Below, one piece after another: positions 10,594 to 22,600 of a stretch of DNA of 33,971 nt. The DNA lies in contig JAQGAU010000224.1 of NCBI GenBank assembly GCA_034698045.1, positions 1 to 33,971 on the forward strand. The letters are read 5' to 3'. Both the position numbers and the translations under genes were made by a program. How positions within the stretch are numbered: the stretch's first letter is position 1; the number at the start of each line of letters is the position of its first letter. Below the pieces are notes generated by a model. The model was not told the DNA's origin, made no database searches, and saw nothing but the letters and a program-made list of their open reading frames with translations. The DNA is from Paramacrobiotus richtersi. Its lineage: Eukaryota > Tardigrada > Eutardigrada > Parachela > Macrobiotidae.

Positions 10594-11451
10594 TTATCTC
10601 CATAGGCATGAATATACGTCAAGATGGACTGCGAAAAAGTCATACGGTACGACGAACCAAAAATAAACAAAAGCTTCCATGAGCCTATGAACAATATGCA
10701 ATGCAACAATCTACCATGGAGTGGCCCTTCCCTGCAGCGTGCCCGGAAGGCAAACCACCCAGGAGAACAGGATCAGACCGGGTGCTCCCCGCAGATAAAT
10801 CAAGGTCATGGTCTTTTTGACAGTTTCCAGCCAACCCGAAGTAACAATTGAACCTGATGCGCTGCTGGAACTGCCGACTCCTGACGAAGCTAGTTCTCTG
10901 CGAAGGTTTTCCAGCAGCACCGGGAAGTGGCGAATATCACCGATGACCCGGTACGATGTAGAGGAATCGTTTCCGACAACGCCGCTCAAACAAGCGCTGA
11001 TACAGATCGCACCGATTAGCCATAATGTCAAGGTGGATATTAGGCGGCGAAAGAATCTCTGTGTGCGGTATACTTTCACAATTCCTCGGCATTTGCGTCC
11101 GTACAGAACTATCAGCAATGGAGTGACGGCGTTGTAAAGGCTGTGGAGCACATAGGTATAACAGGAAAGTTGTGGGGTTGTTGCCAGAATTACTGCAAAG
11201 AATAAAGTTTTGATTAAATTGAATGTGACCTTAGCTGTTGTGCGTAACATTTACCAGCAGTATTTAGAGGTAACCGGGCTAATCCAAACAGTAGAACCAA
11301 CATCCCAGAGATACTCAGTAGAGTAGCGCTTGAGATATTTGCAAAGATTAGTGCCGGTGCGAAGGCCGAGTAAACAGTGGTACCAGGGTTAACAACTTGG
11401 GTAAAAACTGTAGAAAAACACGTTCACGAACAAACGGCGCAGGAGCTCCAT
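10594..11451 (-). pseudogene. A3: family A pseudogene, inverted relative of A2
   Basis: Exon 1 homology starts at an ATG (11451, MELLRR). Its frame runs into a TAA, whereas the homologous frame (SAFAPALIFANISSATLLS, ending RLPLNTA at 11255) is shifted by one near a T run. Donor GTAAATG (phase 1) and acceptor TTTGCAG are preserved, and exon 2 from 11192 matches A2 closely (LYNAVTPLLIVLYGRKCRG, ISTLTLWLIGAICISACLSG, VIGDIRHFPVLLENLRRE). The frame stops with TAG at 10711 after GRATPW, and homology resumes in another frame (HRLMEAFVYFWFVVPY) to a stop at 10594. Two independent frame breaks argue for a pseudogene. It faces A2 across about 2.6 kb. Confidence 0.7.
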
Positions 11452-12727
11452 TTTGAGGTTATCACAAACGGCAAAACGATAAAGGTCAAAGTTATTCATT
11501 GTAAGGTCTGTGTGTTGACAATGAGTGCGTCTTTATAACGGCCACACTGCCACGGCAGTCCTCACACTGACAAACCTTGAATGTGTCTGCGGCAAGAGAT
11601 GAGGGTGGAAATGATTCGGTAATCTACCAAGCATCGATATTAGTAGCCGCAAATACCGATGCAAAAAAATATATCGTGCCTCATGACCCGGGAAGACCCA
11701 AAGTGAATCACGTGCTACAATCAATGATGCGGTCTGCGCATACGAGATGCTAGGTTCTCTGGAGTTCTTTGGAAAACTTTAGTATCTGTTTTCCGGCAAA
11801 AACAACCGTAAAAACTGGAGAGCAATTGGGGGTGACGCACGGACATCTGGGACAACGATCCGCAACTTCATCGTTTTTAGAGGCATGCTAACAGCCAACA
11901 GGAATACGGGCGCATGTACTGTATGATGATCGATCGAGCATGGGTTACCGGTAGTTCTATGTGGCTGTGGAAAAAGGTACATCCACCATACGAAGAGATA
12001 TGTGACGTAACAAGTTATGGCAGGTCTCCTCGTATTGGAAACCGAGAATCGTCCTCATTGGTCATTGGGTACGAAACTAACAATCTACAGTATGTTTGAT
12101 GATCTAAGTATCGAGTCGCTTTTTATCCAACGACTGAAACGAAAGCCTGGATTATTTGAAATGAAAACAGTAGAACCAAGAAATGATCAAAATCCGTACT
12201 CGTACTGCCACTTTGAAACGAAATGCCCTTCAAATACGGCAGTAAATACTAAATACATTTAAGGTCAGCGGACATTTAGCAGCACTGGCTGTAAGCAAAA
12301 GTTTACTTGATTGAACCAAAGCAGGATCAGTTTTGATCGATTCTCTCTTCCTGGAGCGCAGTAAGCGAGGCTTTCTCTCACTGTGCGCCTAAGTGCGTTG
12401 TGCATCATGCATTTAAATGTTTAGATGTTGCTTACGGGTAAATGATATATATATGTTGGTACGATCTCATACACGCAGCATAAACGCCCACAAGAATTTT
12501 TTTTCTGTATTTTATTAAATAAAGTTTCAAAACAGACTTGGACCGTACCTTCCATGTCATATGAGTTTTGCTTACAGGCAACCAGCAGAATTCACCAGAA
12601 AAATCAGCAAAAATTTCTTACTGCAGCTAATCGCAAAGGGAGGGGCAAAAAACTTCCAAAACGTGAACGTCACAAAAAAGCACTGACAAACAGTCGACAA
12701 TAAAAACGACGCAAACGGGTGATACAA
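11452..12727. other. Intergenic, nothing supported
   Basis: Open frames at 11914-12262 (+) and 11533-11982 (-) overlap each other and show no conserved motif, signal peptide or paralog. I leave them unannotated. Confidence 0.45.
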
Positions 12728-13418
12728 TTAGTTAAAGAACTTGTCAAGCATATTGACCAGGCTGACCACTCTTCCCTCATTGATCAGTTCGGCGGAAATG
12801 TTGCGAGATACAAATACAACGGCGCACGCTGCGGCAATCATCTGGCTAGCGGTGTATGAGAGGTGGGTCAGCATTCCGACAACGTGTAGAGCGATCCAGT
12901 CAATGCTAGGAGGGACGATGAAAGGAGCACTGAATGGTCCCAGGCCGCCGATCCATGGGCTGCTGAGAAAGATCTTCTCAAACACTGGAAGTGCGGTGAC
13001 GTCGCCGATTACAGAATATGGTTCCAATAACCATCCCTGTTGGCCCAGAATGATCGGGGTACTGTAGCACAAACCGATGACTATCACTTGCAATAACAAG
13101 ATGTTCCAGCCTCGTTGTGATATTTGACTGCGATCTGTACGGGCCACGACGCAACACTTCCATCCGTGGGTCATTATGATGGCAGGAATGATCGCGTTTC
13201 GAAGATGAAGCAACAAAAGCTTGAAGAATGGAGTGGAAGGATGGTATACAGAATGGACCGCTGTAAAAAACCAAAACGGAAATATCTTTATGAATGCTCT
13301 AACTGTGTGTGCAAAAACCGGCAGCACTCCGGGCGTCCTTACTGATAGCGTTGAGCAGGAGCAGTAATCCAGCCAGAAAGCAGTTCGCGAACCCAGCCCA
13401 CTTGTATATGCGGCTCAT
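12728..13418 (-). CDS. A4: four-TM family A protein, short C-terminus
   Basis: Exon 1 (13418-13343, 76 nt) encodes MSRIYKWAGFANCFLAGLLL and then LLNAI (TM1). The donor is GTAAGG in phase 1; the 82-bp intron ends GGTTTTTTACAG. Exon 2 (13260-12728) encodes VHSVYHPSTPFFKLLLLHLR, NAIIPAIIMTHGWKC, a hydrophobic segment (LLLQVIVIGLCYSTPIIL), the WIGGLGPFSAPF loop shared with A1, TM4 (VVGMLTHLSYTASQMIAAAC) and an end at DKFFN. The total is 202 residues. A1 and A7 continue for about 45 more residues (a further hydrophobic region and NRFRM), so A4 is C-terminally shortened; A2 also extends past this point. The frame itself is unbroken. Role unknown. Confidence 0.7.
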
Positions 13419-15536
13419 GATGTCGCTAGCTACTCTGCAAAAGCAACTGCGGTAGCAAGGATCTAGTATACAGAAAACAAAAGTTCTTGTGTATGCGTTT
13501 AAAGGGATCCGGACAGTTGGAGGTGTACGAAGTCATGTTACTTCCACGCATATGTTTTTTGACATGTACAAATTTGCAATACATATGTTTATTTACTAGG
13601 TTAACCCATTTGCCGTACTAGTATCTAGATAAAACAATACAGATGTCGTTTACGATGTGCTTTGTTACACAGAATTACAGTGCTTACAGATCGGCGATCG
13701 CGTACAATACAAGGGGCACTATGCTGTACTTCCACTTCGTAAGCCCAGTCCGCCAGAAGGGGGCGAATCCTTAAACTTCTTGCGGTGTAGTGCCGTACTA
13801 GAAAATCCGTAAGTTTACTTGTTTATATTTCGCGGTAAGGACGATAACTCTCACAAACTGTGGCGTGGACAGAATTAATGCCTCTGCAGATCTTGTCACT
13901 CTGAAACGTCCTTCGATATCGGTGCTAAAGATTATTAGTGACATGCAGATTAACGGTAGCTGCATTGAACTGAGACAATATGTAATACTAATGTGGCCAT
14001 GAAATTGATGATAAACAGATCCGTACTGCAGTACGTACATACCTGCGAAAGCGTAAGCTTGGTGTTCAGCTACGATTGGTTGCTTTCGAAAGTATGAACT
14101 CACAGATCTAAAGCCATCCATCTAGACGTCTGTGATGCAAACTACCGGCACTAATCTGATTCTAATCTGATTCCCGTACTGATTGCTGAAACAAGCAGGC
14201 AAAATCGATGGTTGGTCCAGTTCGATGATCCCACCTGGTATGTACAGAATCTTGCATACAGCCTACAGGTACGTTCCTGGATCCTGTCGCACTGAGCTTA
14301 TTAGCCCGGTACTTTGGGTAATCCACTGTTGTACTGTGCTTCGATAAATTTCGATCAACCACACCTGCATTTTCATCCCTGTGCCACTCGAGACAAATGC
14401 GCCCAGAAACATAGAAACACACCCGCTGTTTATGGGCCACAGGTACGATGATCTTAACAGGAGCGAAAATCGATATTCCTTAGTCATTTTGAAGTACTGC
14501 AGGGTTTTGAATCTAGCATACACACGGGAAAGTGAACAGTGATCCCTGTATCTCACGCGGAACCGGCGGTATTCCTGTTATTACTCATGACCTGTGAAGT
14601 GGGATTAAGGATGAAACGTGAGATTCATTAATTCAGCGATCTGATAGCGTTCTGTGTATGTTCGATTTTTACCCTAACTATTCTGTAGCCGCGATCTCCA
14701 TCTACCGTCCTGGGAGGTTATTAATGGTTTTACTTATTCGAACCGCACTTTGCAATCAGGTTAAAATTCTACAAAAATAACGTGAAATTGGCTCATTTTC
14801 TGCTTGTCTAATTCCCAACAGCTGTCCTTCAAGAAATCGATACACGCTTCGATATACCTATGTACGTTTTGTGTGCAACGCACGCTCGCTGATCGTTGCG
14901 ATCCCGGTAATAATCACATTGCAACAGTGAGGTTTACATCAACGCTTATCACGTACCTACAAGCAAATCAGTATGGAGAAAACTTTTTAAAGAAGGATTT
15001 TGTACGGGAAACAAAGTTTACTCATCTTGTACGTCTGCAAGCACAGCACACTGGAACATACACTACACTGTACCCGGTACTACTGCTGAAAACTGTCACG
15101 AAAAACATTCCGTATTCTGGCTGAGAAATCGGTCAAATTTGCTAGTGATTCATAAAGTCAGTGCTAGTAATTCATAAAGTACTGCTTTGCTTACGAGTTA
15201 CGTATTATATTTTCCTCACCCGGAACCCCGCTTCGACTAGAACAACCCCGGTTATAGAGCAACTAGAACCACTAGAACAACAACTAGATATTAATACGTG
15301 AAGGACCTCGACAGGCTTTGGCGGAGGATTACAGTATATCTGCTCTGTAAATATTTTCCTTCCAACAAGATTTTGTTTCCTTTAGTGCATGGTTATCTTA
15401 ATTTTATATATATTTTGAACAGTTACAACGGACAGTCTGAACGCGACATTCACCGCAGGATTCTTGTAATCTAAAATCTAAACCACAAACCAAACAACGC
15501 AAAACCTATTGGTATATTTCTACAGCATCAGTTCGT
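13419..15536. other. Long spacer without a supported gene
   Basis: Overlapping open frames at 13798-14556 on the minus strand differ in frame and lack motifs. CTAATCTGATT is repeated directly at 14152 and 14163, and ATTCATAAAGT twice near 15148-15180. Nothing else stands out. Confidence 0.4.
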
Positions 15537-16064
15537 TCACTCGAGTCGGATGACTTCAACTTCAATTAGCGTGCCGTCACAAGTTGCCGCGTACCTTTCT
15601 GCGGTTCCAACAGTCTACAAAACCCGGTGTCAGTAACAGAGGCATGCTGAGTACGATACCACTATTTCTTCGGCAAAACACCGAACTGTTTTGACTCTAA
15701 CTTAATCTTCTAAAGTACAATGTGCAACCAGCTGTACGCTTACGTGAATGTTCTCACGGGGAGCACTCTGCTTAAAAATCATTCTCGGGCCACTCATGGC
15801 GAGGATTTGCCAAACATAACTGTCCAGACCTAAACCGGAAATGTTGTTCGTTAGTTCGCGGTCAATCTCTGCGTTAAGTACGCCAAAGCTGGGTTGGCCC
15901 TCCATGGCGCCCCTCGCTGTACAGACTGCTTCAACGATACTGTGGACTTTGCTGTAGACGTCACGGTTCATTTGACTGCTGGCTTCTTCATCAACCTCAA
16001 GGGCGGCATTTGCGTAAAATGTCACGCACAATGCCGCAAATACAATAAAACATTCAGAGTACAT
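15537..16064 (-). CDS. C1: small secreted protein, tandem copy 1
   Basis: Two exons give 132 residues. Exon 1 (16064-15744, 107 codons) begins with a 20-residue signal peptide (ending TFYANA, cleavage before ALEVDEE) and continues SSQMNRDVYSKVHSIVEAVC, then EIDRELTNNISGLGLDSYVW. The donor is GTAAGC in phase 0. Exon 2 (15614-15537) adds TVGTAERYAATCDGTLIEVE and VIRLE before TGA. Two cysteines (AVC, ATC) are shared with C2 and could form one disulfide. The predicted layout is helix, helix, strands. There is a faint resemblance to LC8/cystatin-size folds but no motif firm enough to name a family. Secretion is inferred from the signal peptide. Confidence 0.7.
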
Positions 16065-16937
16065 TGTATAAACGGTGCGATTTCACCAAAACTGCACGCA
16101 AGGCGAGGACTGAAGCGACGCGTTGCACTGTGTTGTTTAAAAGTGTCGTTCGCTTTAAAATGCTGAGGACTGCTGGTTTTCGCGGTAATTATCAAAAGTT
16201 CAAATCAGACAAGCTGGTTGCGGGCAAAGCTCACAATGAATATACTTTGTTTACCGGTATCAGCTTATGTTTCGTTTAGACCGTTCATTACTAAGGCGGT
16301 AATTATCGTCGATCCAACAGCACAAACAACAGTTCCGAGCGATTCAGTGAACTGGACCATACGCTTCTGATTGGTGAAGTCGATGCTTGCAGCATCGATT
16401 CAACAACATCTCGTTTTGCAGAATCGTTGTTATGTAAACAAATGGTGCAGAAATTATATCATTCTGTGTAATAACGCACTACGTATTGACTGGGGGTCTT
16501 TTGCGTATGAGGAATTGAAGACACAGAGAAGGAAAAAATCTCGAATACTGCAGCGGACGTAACTATATGGTATATTAATTTTTACATGTCTGGTACGCAC
16601 TTTGGAATGAGGTAGATGGATTCGCCAGTGTGCAATGGCAAACGGAAAAGTTTTTTGCCGGTTTATGATCATATGAACCCAACATACTTGAACTGCACTC
16701 TGACTAGTAGGTAAGTTCAGATATTAACCGACTTGACAGGCCGAATGGTACAACATCTACTACAACCCGCAATGCAATTTTTTCTCTCACAAGAATGTTT
16801 TTTTCATTTTGACTGTATACGTTTCAAACAGTTAATGTGGACAATGTTAATTCAACATTAGCTCAAAAATTCTCAATAATTTAAACCGCTAACCAAACAG
16901 CGAAACCCCATTGCTATCTTTCATAGCGTCGATTCGA
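16065..16937. other. C1 upstream region, part of the tandem duplication
   Basis: The stretch from about 16300 to 16450 (CAGCACAAACAACAGTTCCG, CTTCTGATTGGTGAAGT, TTTTGCAGAATCGTTGTTA) matches 17730-17880 upstream of C2, so the duplication included the promoter. The rest, down to the C2 stop at 16938, is AT-rich spacer. Confidence 0.6.
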
Positions 16938-17451
16938 TCACTGCAGTTTGGTGACTGTAACATCAACCAGCGTCCCGTCGCAATCTGCTTTGTACTTTTC
17001 TGCGGATCCCAGAGTCTGCAAAAAAATAAATATTGGTAATCAAGCGTTCGTCTTCTCCTAATCATTTATACTGCTTTTGGAAAATATAAAGTCGTGTTAA
17101 ACGACAAGTGGAAAGTCCAAGAAGCTGCACACTTACCCGGCGGTTCTCACGGGCAGCATTGGCCACGATCATACTTTTCGAGCCAATGTCGGCGCTGACC
17201 GTCCAAACGTAGTTGTCAGGACCCAGGCCGGAAATGTTGTTCGTTAGTTTGCGGTCAATCTCTTCGACAAACACGGTCAATGGGTCCTCAATCGCGGTGC
17301 TCATTCCACAGACTGCTTGGACGGCACTGTGAACTTTGTTGTAGACGTCACGGTTCATTTGGCTGCTGGCTTCTTGATTGACGACCAAAGCGGCATTGGC
17401 GTAAAATGTCATGCACAATGCCGCAAATGCGATTAAAAACCTGACGAACAT
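16938..17451 (-). CDS. C2: small secreted protein, tandem copy 2
   Basis: Two exons give 130 residues. Exon 1 (17451-17137, 105 codons) starts MFVRFLIAF and has a signal peptide ending TFYANA, then SSQMNRDVYNKVHSAVQAVC, EEIDRKLTNNISGLGPDNYV and WTVSADIGSK. The donor is GTAAGT in phase 0. Exon 2 (17015-16938, 78 nt as in C1) encodes TLGSAEKYKADCDGTLVDVT and VTKLQ. I chose the ATG at 17451 because it gives a 20-residue leader as in C1. The body is conserved with C1 except for the variable stretch after AVC (ARGAMEGQPSFG vs GMSTAIEDPLTV). It is probably functional; role unknown. Confidence 0.72.
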
Positions 17452-18689
17452 TTTCTGCAACTTTCAACAAAATTTGCAGACAAGTCAAGCCAGAGTGAAA
17501 TGCCGTGTAGCAACGTGCGTTACTTTATTTCGAGCACATTAAGAAACTCATGTTAGTTATCACGGTAAGAATCAGAATTTCTGATTGATCATATACGAGC
17601 TAGTTTGGGACAAAGCTCAAAGGTTTAGAGAATCCAACACAGTGAGCACACGTAGGCTTCTTTCCCGGTTCCAGCTTTCTTTCGCTTTAATTAACGTTCT
17701 TTTGTTAACTCACCGCTGATGCGGCAACTATCGTCCATCTGACAGCACACACAGCAGTTCACAGCAATTCGAAAAGCTGGACAATATACACTTCTGATTA
17801 GTGGAGTTATGCTTGTGGCACTGATTCAACGCCTAGCTTTGCAGAATCGTTGTTACTTAAACTTATGGTACAGACAAGGACCAATGAATAAAACACCTTA
17901 GCAGTATTATGTGTTTACTGTAGTGTGATGGAACTACATAATATACTTTCGAATTAAAGACACGATTATGCTAAAGCAGACGCTACAAGTCGTTTTACTT
18001 TATCCTGACATGATAGATTGATCTTGAAGTCAAATGCTCTGTCCACACGAAACTTGAAACGGGTGAAACACTTCATGGAAAAACAGCTTGTTCTGTCTGC
18101 GCGGAAAACAAAACCGCTGCAATCTGGATACTTCAAGATCCGTTAGAAAAGCGCGATTAGGTTCAAAAGATATCCGAATAGTGCCGACATTTTGCGAATT
18201 CCTTATGCATTAACGCCGCATGTCTGGAATCTAGAAATATTCGGTACGTAATGTTTTCAGTTACACGCTATGTCTTTCAGAACTTATACTGAGCCTGAAA
18301 GTGCAGATGCGAATACACATGCGATTTTTTGTACTTGTACCCCGACCACACAATGTTAATCGAGCAAACCATTGCAAACAATCTTACGGGGGCCACCCCA
18401 TAGCGCGGAATACGTCTAGTGCCCACAGTATCCTTTCTCATACAAAGGCGCCAATAACTACCGTCGAACAGGCTGGCTTCAGTGAGAACGATTTTGGCAA
18501 CGTTACATTGGCTCCATCAGACACTTTTGTCGAGGTACCGCCACCTGCTTTGTTGAAACCGACCGTAAACATCTGACAGGCGAATTATAAGCCTATCGGT
18601 CTATGTATGCATACTTCGTATCGGTAGCAGCGCATCGCGCAGAATCAACTGTATAAAGCAGGTCTGTACTAGACGCAAACTTTCTGGAT
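17452..18689. other. Spacer with the C2 upstream region
   Basis: The C2-proximal part to about 17880 is the duplicated upstream sequence. Beyond it, the plus-strand frame at 18301-18576 is open for 91 residues but starts without a signal and has no paralog at the E2/D2 locus, so I do not call it. Confidence 0.4.
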
Positions 18690-19175
18690 ATACTCTGCAA
18701 GTTCGTGGAAACCTGTACTCAAATCATCTGAGAGCAGGGCCCTGAATATATCCCGTACATCTGAGTCAGATTCATGTCGGAACTATCAACACGGACTGCA
18801 TATTCAGCAGCACTTTTAGGCATGATTTTGAAGTGGAACGGTTAAGACGACACGACTGGCAATTTCTGCAAGTTCAGATTATGCTACCCTGTGTTGTCGC
18901 TTGATACATGAAACGGTATATTCGAGCAAATCGCTCTGACCGTCGCCTCTCGAAATCGCAGTAAAACTGCTGTTCTTTCATGCATTCCGGATTTTCACAT
19001 TCGCAGGTATATCTTTCCGCCGCTAAAGTGCTTGAAATCAAGTGTTTCCGTTTACAAGCATATGTTGTTATGACCGACAGGACTAAGGTTGTTCTTACCC
19101 GAAAAATCACCGCTGCCTCTTGAGAAATGGCAGTCTTGCACAATTCTACAATGTGAGCTAAGGCATATAAATTCC
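18690..19175 (-). pseudogene. E1: decayed copy of Cys-rich gene E2
   Basis: DNA similarity to E2 runs in order. The exon-1 end (CATTTCTCAAGAGGCAGCGG, then TGATTTTTCGG and a GTAAGA donor) matches E2's TTCTCAAGAGAAAGTGGCGA. The exon-2 core (GAACTTGCAGAAATTGCC...CCACTTCAAAATCATGCC) matches E2's GAACTTGCAAAAACTACC...CCACTTCAAATTTTGCCC. The E2 start codon position reads TTTGG here, the codon matching leucine in ALCEL is TAA, and further stops and shifts follow. Its divergent partner D1 remains open. Confidence 0.68.
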
Positions 19176-19256
19176 AGTTGTTCCAAAGCCAAATCGTACT
19201 GCAAATTAGTGACTATTCAAGAAATTTTTTTCCACTGCCTAATCACTTTCCAAACT

Positions 19257-19911
19257 ATGGAATCGAACTACGCCAGGATGTTTTTCGTTGTCATTGGAGT
19301 AACTTTGGTATGTAGCGTAGCGTTCACATTTCTTCTCACATCAAATTTTATGGGATATAATACGTTCACGGTTTCTTTCTGACCTTTGTCAGGCACAGAG
19401 CAGATTGAAGAATTCCTTGAGTAAATTTTAAAGAAAAAAAACTTTTCCTTCATAATATGGAGTTTATTGGCTATCGGCACGGGACTTGCATATCGTATAT
19501 CGTATTATGCGCAATGCGCTGAGGGTAACACTGCACGACGGTTATTATGGGAACAGTAGTAATATTTCATTTTTTTGTTAGAAATTCTGTAAGCCCTATG
19601 TCGTATCATCTAACAATTTCGTATCAAAATTGCAGTTATCCCTTACCAGTCTCATCTGTTAGGTGCTGCATGCCGTGTCATGTGACCCTGCCTTCGATGA
19701 ATTTGGAGAAAGCGCCTCGTCAGCGGGACACTTGACAGCCATCACGGAAACAGGCAGTACTGCTTCTAAACTGCCAAATGTTCCTGTTGCGTCGGGGAGG
19801 AAAAGCAACGGTGGCGGGGGAGGATCCGGGAAAGGCCCTAAAGGGCCACCTAAACCTCACCCAGCTGGCCACCAACCGTCCTCTAGCGGCAAACAGTATA
19901 CCAAAGTTTAA
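19257..19911 (+). CDS. D1: secreted Gly/Lys/Pro-rich peptide precursor
   Basis: Two exons give 99 residues. Exon 1 (19257-19307, 51 nt) encodes MESNYARMFFVVIGVTL. The donor is GTATGT in phase 0. After 355 bp, exon 2 (19663-19911, acceptor CATCTGTTAG) continues VLHAVSCDPAFDEFGESASS, so the intron splits the signal peptide. The propeptide-like middle is followed by SGRK and a basic Gly-rich end (SNGGGGGSGKGPKGPPKPHP). Exon 1 has the same 51-nt length and phase in D2 and D3. Cleavage after RK would release a peptide of about 35 residues, strongly cationic. Antimicrobial, structural or signalling roles are all possible; none is shown. Confidence 0.68.
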
Positions 19912-21271
19912 ACTAACCCTCTACTATCATTCTGGAATTTGCATATTGTCGTTTTCGCTTTTCACCGAATATGTTTCATATACAATTACGACCACACCGG
20001 AACTGCTTTGGCGTATGACGCGTGTCTTACAATTGTAATTGTTATATAAAGCCAGAAAAGTATTTAACTTCTTTATGCTAGCGGTTCTACCGCTCAAATC
20101 CAGCAATACACTGTTTAACATTTAAAAATAAGAACACATCTTCCATCTCCTGCTCAAATCAACCGTATATAAAATAAACTTTCATGCGAACCTAACATGC
20201 CTTACAGTCGGGAGTTTGCCGAGTAAACATACTTTCGTACAAACATTGCACCTTTTTACTGTCTACGGTTTAAGATTCAATACAGAACAATGAACTCATT
20301 AAAATTGTTAACATAAGTTGTAAGCAACATGATTTTCGGCATAGCGATGCATGTATCATACCGTGATGCTACAAATGGAATTTTGAATAGAAACTATTAA
20401 AACGGTACCAAGCACCGCCACCGTTTTGCATTCTGCCTGCCAGAACTTCTCAGAATCGTCGTTAGATCCAACAAATCTCCGAGGTCGACATACCAGCGAG
20501 CATGTTTGTTTATTTGCGCGTGTACGACGCATGATGTGCACACAGACTGTTTTGCTGATAAATTTATATAGCTAGTACAGTCCGTGAATTAAAGAATTGC
20601 GCTGTCATTTTATGCAATCAAAATGTGACCGCACTGTGGTCCGTACATATCCTACCATAACACCACTTTGGTTAGATCATGTAATTCCTGTATTCATGCA
20701 TTGACGATCACTTACACGAATACTCGTCCTTTTTGTTAAATTTTGCGTCCCTTAGATACTTGTGCAATTCGCCGCATGAATAGCGCGCCTTAGGTCCTAA
20801 TATTGTAGCCGTAAAGGTAAAATGACGGAATGACTGAGCTGGCATATTCGTTCGTACAAAACGCAACATAAATATGTACATGCCCTGGAAGGCTCGATCT
20901 CAGACTGATTCTCAGTGGGATTTGTAAATGGGAACTCGCATAAAACTTATGCTACGATAATGTAGCGCGTTCTAATCAAAGCGATTGTGAGCTTTGATAG
21001 ACACAATATAGCCTAAGTACCTGGCCACTATTGATGATATACAGATCTGCGTACGTTGCACGATGTACCGACACAAATCCATAGTTAGCGCCAAACTGAC
21101 AAGCATCTTTCGTAACGTCAGCTGTGCACATTGAGGATACATTTTTTAGTGATATGCCACACCGCGAAAATCCTTTAGAAATCCGTTATTTGAAAAACAA
21201 TATAGTGTGGAATCGCATCTTTGTACGAGGAGAGTTACAGTACAGAACGCTGGTGCTAATCTGTAGACCGG
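19912..21271. other. Spacer; right half belongs to the B2 duplication block
   Basis: From about 20735 onward the sequence matches 23480 onward (AATTCGCCGCATGAATA, ATATTGTAGCC, AATGACGGAAT, CAACATAAATA), which is 3'-flanking DNA of B2 and B3. Before that I see nothing to annotate. Confidence 0.5.
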
Positions 21272-22035
21272 TTAGTGTAAAGACGACGAAACCCGGCGAA
21301 CAGGGATCCATCGCCCCTTCGCCAGCATATCCTCCATGTCAATTTCCAACCACAGAAAACGATCCCGGATAGCATCCAGCATATCCACGTTCATCCAGAA
21401 CCCGTTCCGAACCACCACGCAGGGACACTCTACGATTGCAGATAACACAGTATACACATCAACATCCCTTCCAAAAAACTGCTCAGCATCAATCCAACCG
21501 ATCGTACTGAATGGTATCACAATCAGAACGAGCATTACATTCGGAATGTAAGACGGAAAGTTCATAGCAGCTCTGACTGCAGGGGGACAAGTGGCAGGAT
21601 CGAATGGTGCACAGAAATCCCAGTAAGCCGGACACGCCCCACCTAGTACGACCAGTCCGTAGAGAAGATTCAATCCAGCACATATCGACCAGCCGACTGG
21701 GCACTCGTCCATGCGGTCTTCTATATTGAGTATGGTCAAAAACAGCGGCCAGGGGTCACGTTGATAAAGTCTGGCTCCGTACCAGATTGCGAATGCCGAC
21801 AAAAGCAGATGCAGCAGGCGGAGAACTTGACAGGTTGCTGAATCGCAGGAACGTCCTAGGACTAGAAAAAGGCATGAATTTAATAATGTGGACAGATGGA
21901 ATTTCTCCCCCTTATTTTAGCGTCTTGTAAGAACATTTTCTTACCCAATGAAACAAATCCGAAAAGTAGATAGAGCCCACCAGAAATTATGTGGTAACAG
22001 CTGTAGAGTTTAGCAAAGCGAGAAACGGGCCACAT
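21272..22035 (-). CDS. B2: four-TM family B membrane protein
   Basis: Two exons give 226 residues. Exon 1 (22035-21945) encodes MWPVSRFAKLYSCYHIISGG and LYLLFGFVSL. The donor is GTAAGA in phase 1; the 83-bp intron ends TTTTTCTAG. Exon 2 (21861-21272) encodes VLGRSCDSATCQVLRLLHLL (TM2), TM3 (ICAGLNLLYGLVVLGG), the Cys loop CPAYWDFCAPFDPATCPPAV, TM4 (VMLVLIVIPFSTIGWI), DVDVYTVLSAIVECPCVVVR, and a tail with AKGRWIPVRRVSS. One loop cysteine conserved in B1, B3 and B4 is tyrosine here (CPAYW). It is closest to B3, from the local duplication. Function unknown. Confidence 0.77.
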
Positions 22036-22600
22036 GTCGTGACTAAAGGCAGCAAAGCTAACTTTTGGGCAAGCTAAAGGTATCAAAGAAGCGAGATTTA
22101 GTCTTGGGATTAAAATTTTGGCGAACGAACTGAAAATGTTATGCCTGGTAGCCGATAGGTTCAGTATTGTCTAGTGGCAGGTTTTGTCTGAATCCGAGGA
22201 GCAGTTCTTCGGACAATCTGTTTAAACCCGGGTGTATCCGCGTAGAGAAATACAGTACAGCCGTGCTTTGTTTTAAATGAATTATGGCGCGGATCAAATT
22301 ATTATTGTTGTTGAAAGGATCTGGGCCAAATGGCTACCCATAGCGTAGCGAGACTCTGTCTGTTACACGTTTCTTTCTAATTGTAGGAGCTGTTGAGAGG
22401 CCTGTCTGTTGCAGTTTCACTAAGGATTATGTACAGCTAGGAGATGCATGAACATGACATCATCATTTTCTATGCGTAAAATCGAGCTCGTGATACGTTC
22501 CTACGCCTAAAAGTGTGTCACGAGTTTCGATAGGATCAGAATACTGTTAAATCTTCAAACTTTCGGTTTTCAGAGTTTTGTTACAAAATCAACGACGACA
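22036..22600. promoter_or_regulatory. Head-to-head spacer B2/F1
   Basis: The spacer between B2 and the F1 start is conserved with 24721-25327 (for example CGAGATTTAGTCTTGGGATT, AAATTATTATTGTTG, GAGCTCGTGATACGTTCCTA). It is probably a shared promoter region. It includes GAGCTGTTGAGAGGCCTGTC (22388), also found in the MITE. Confidence 0.5.

Noticed and set aside
16454-16672. Minus-strand 72-residue frame upstream of C1
   Set aside because: No signal peptide, no homolog at the equivalent place upstream of C2.
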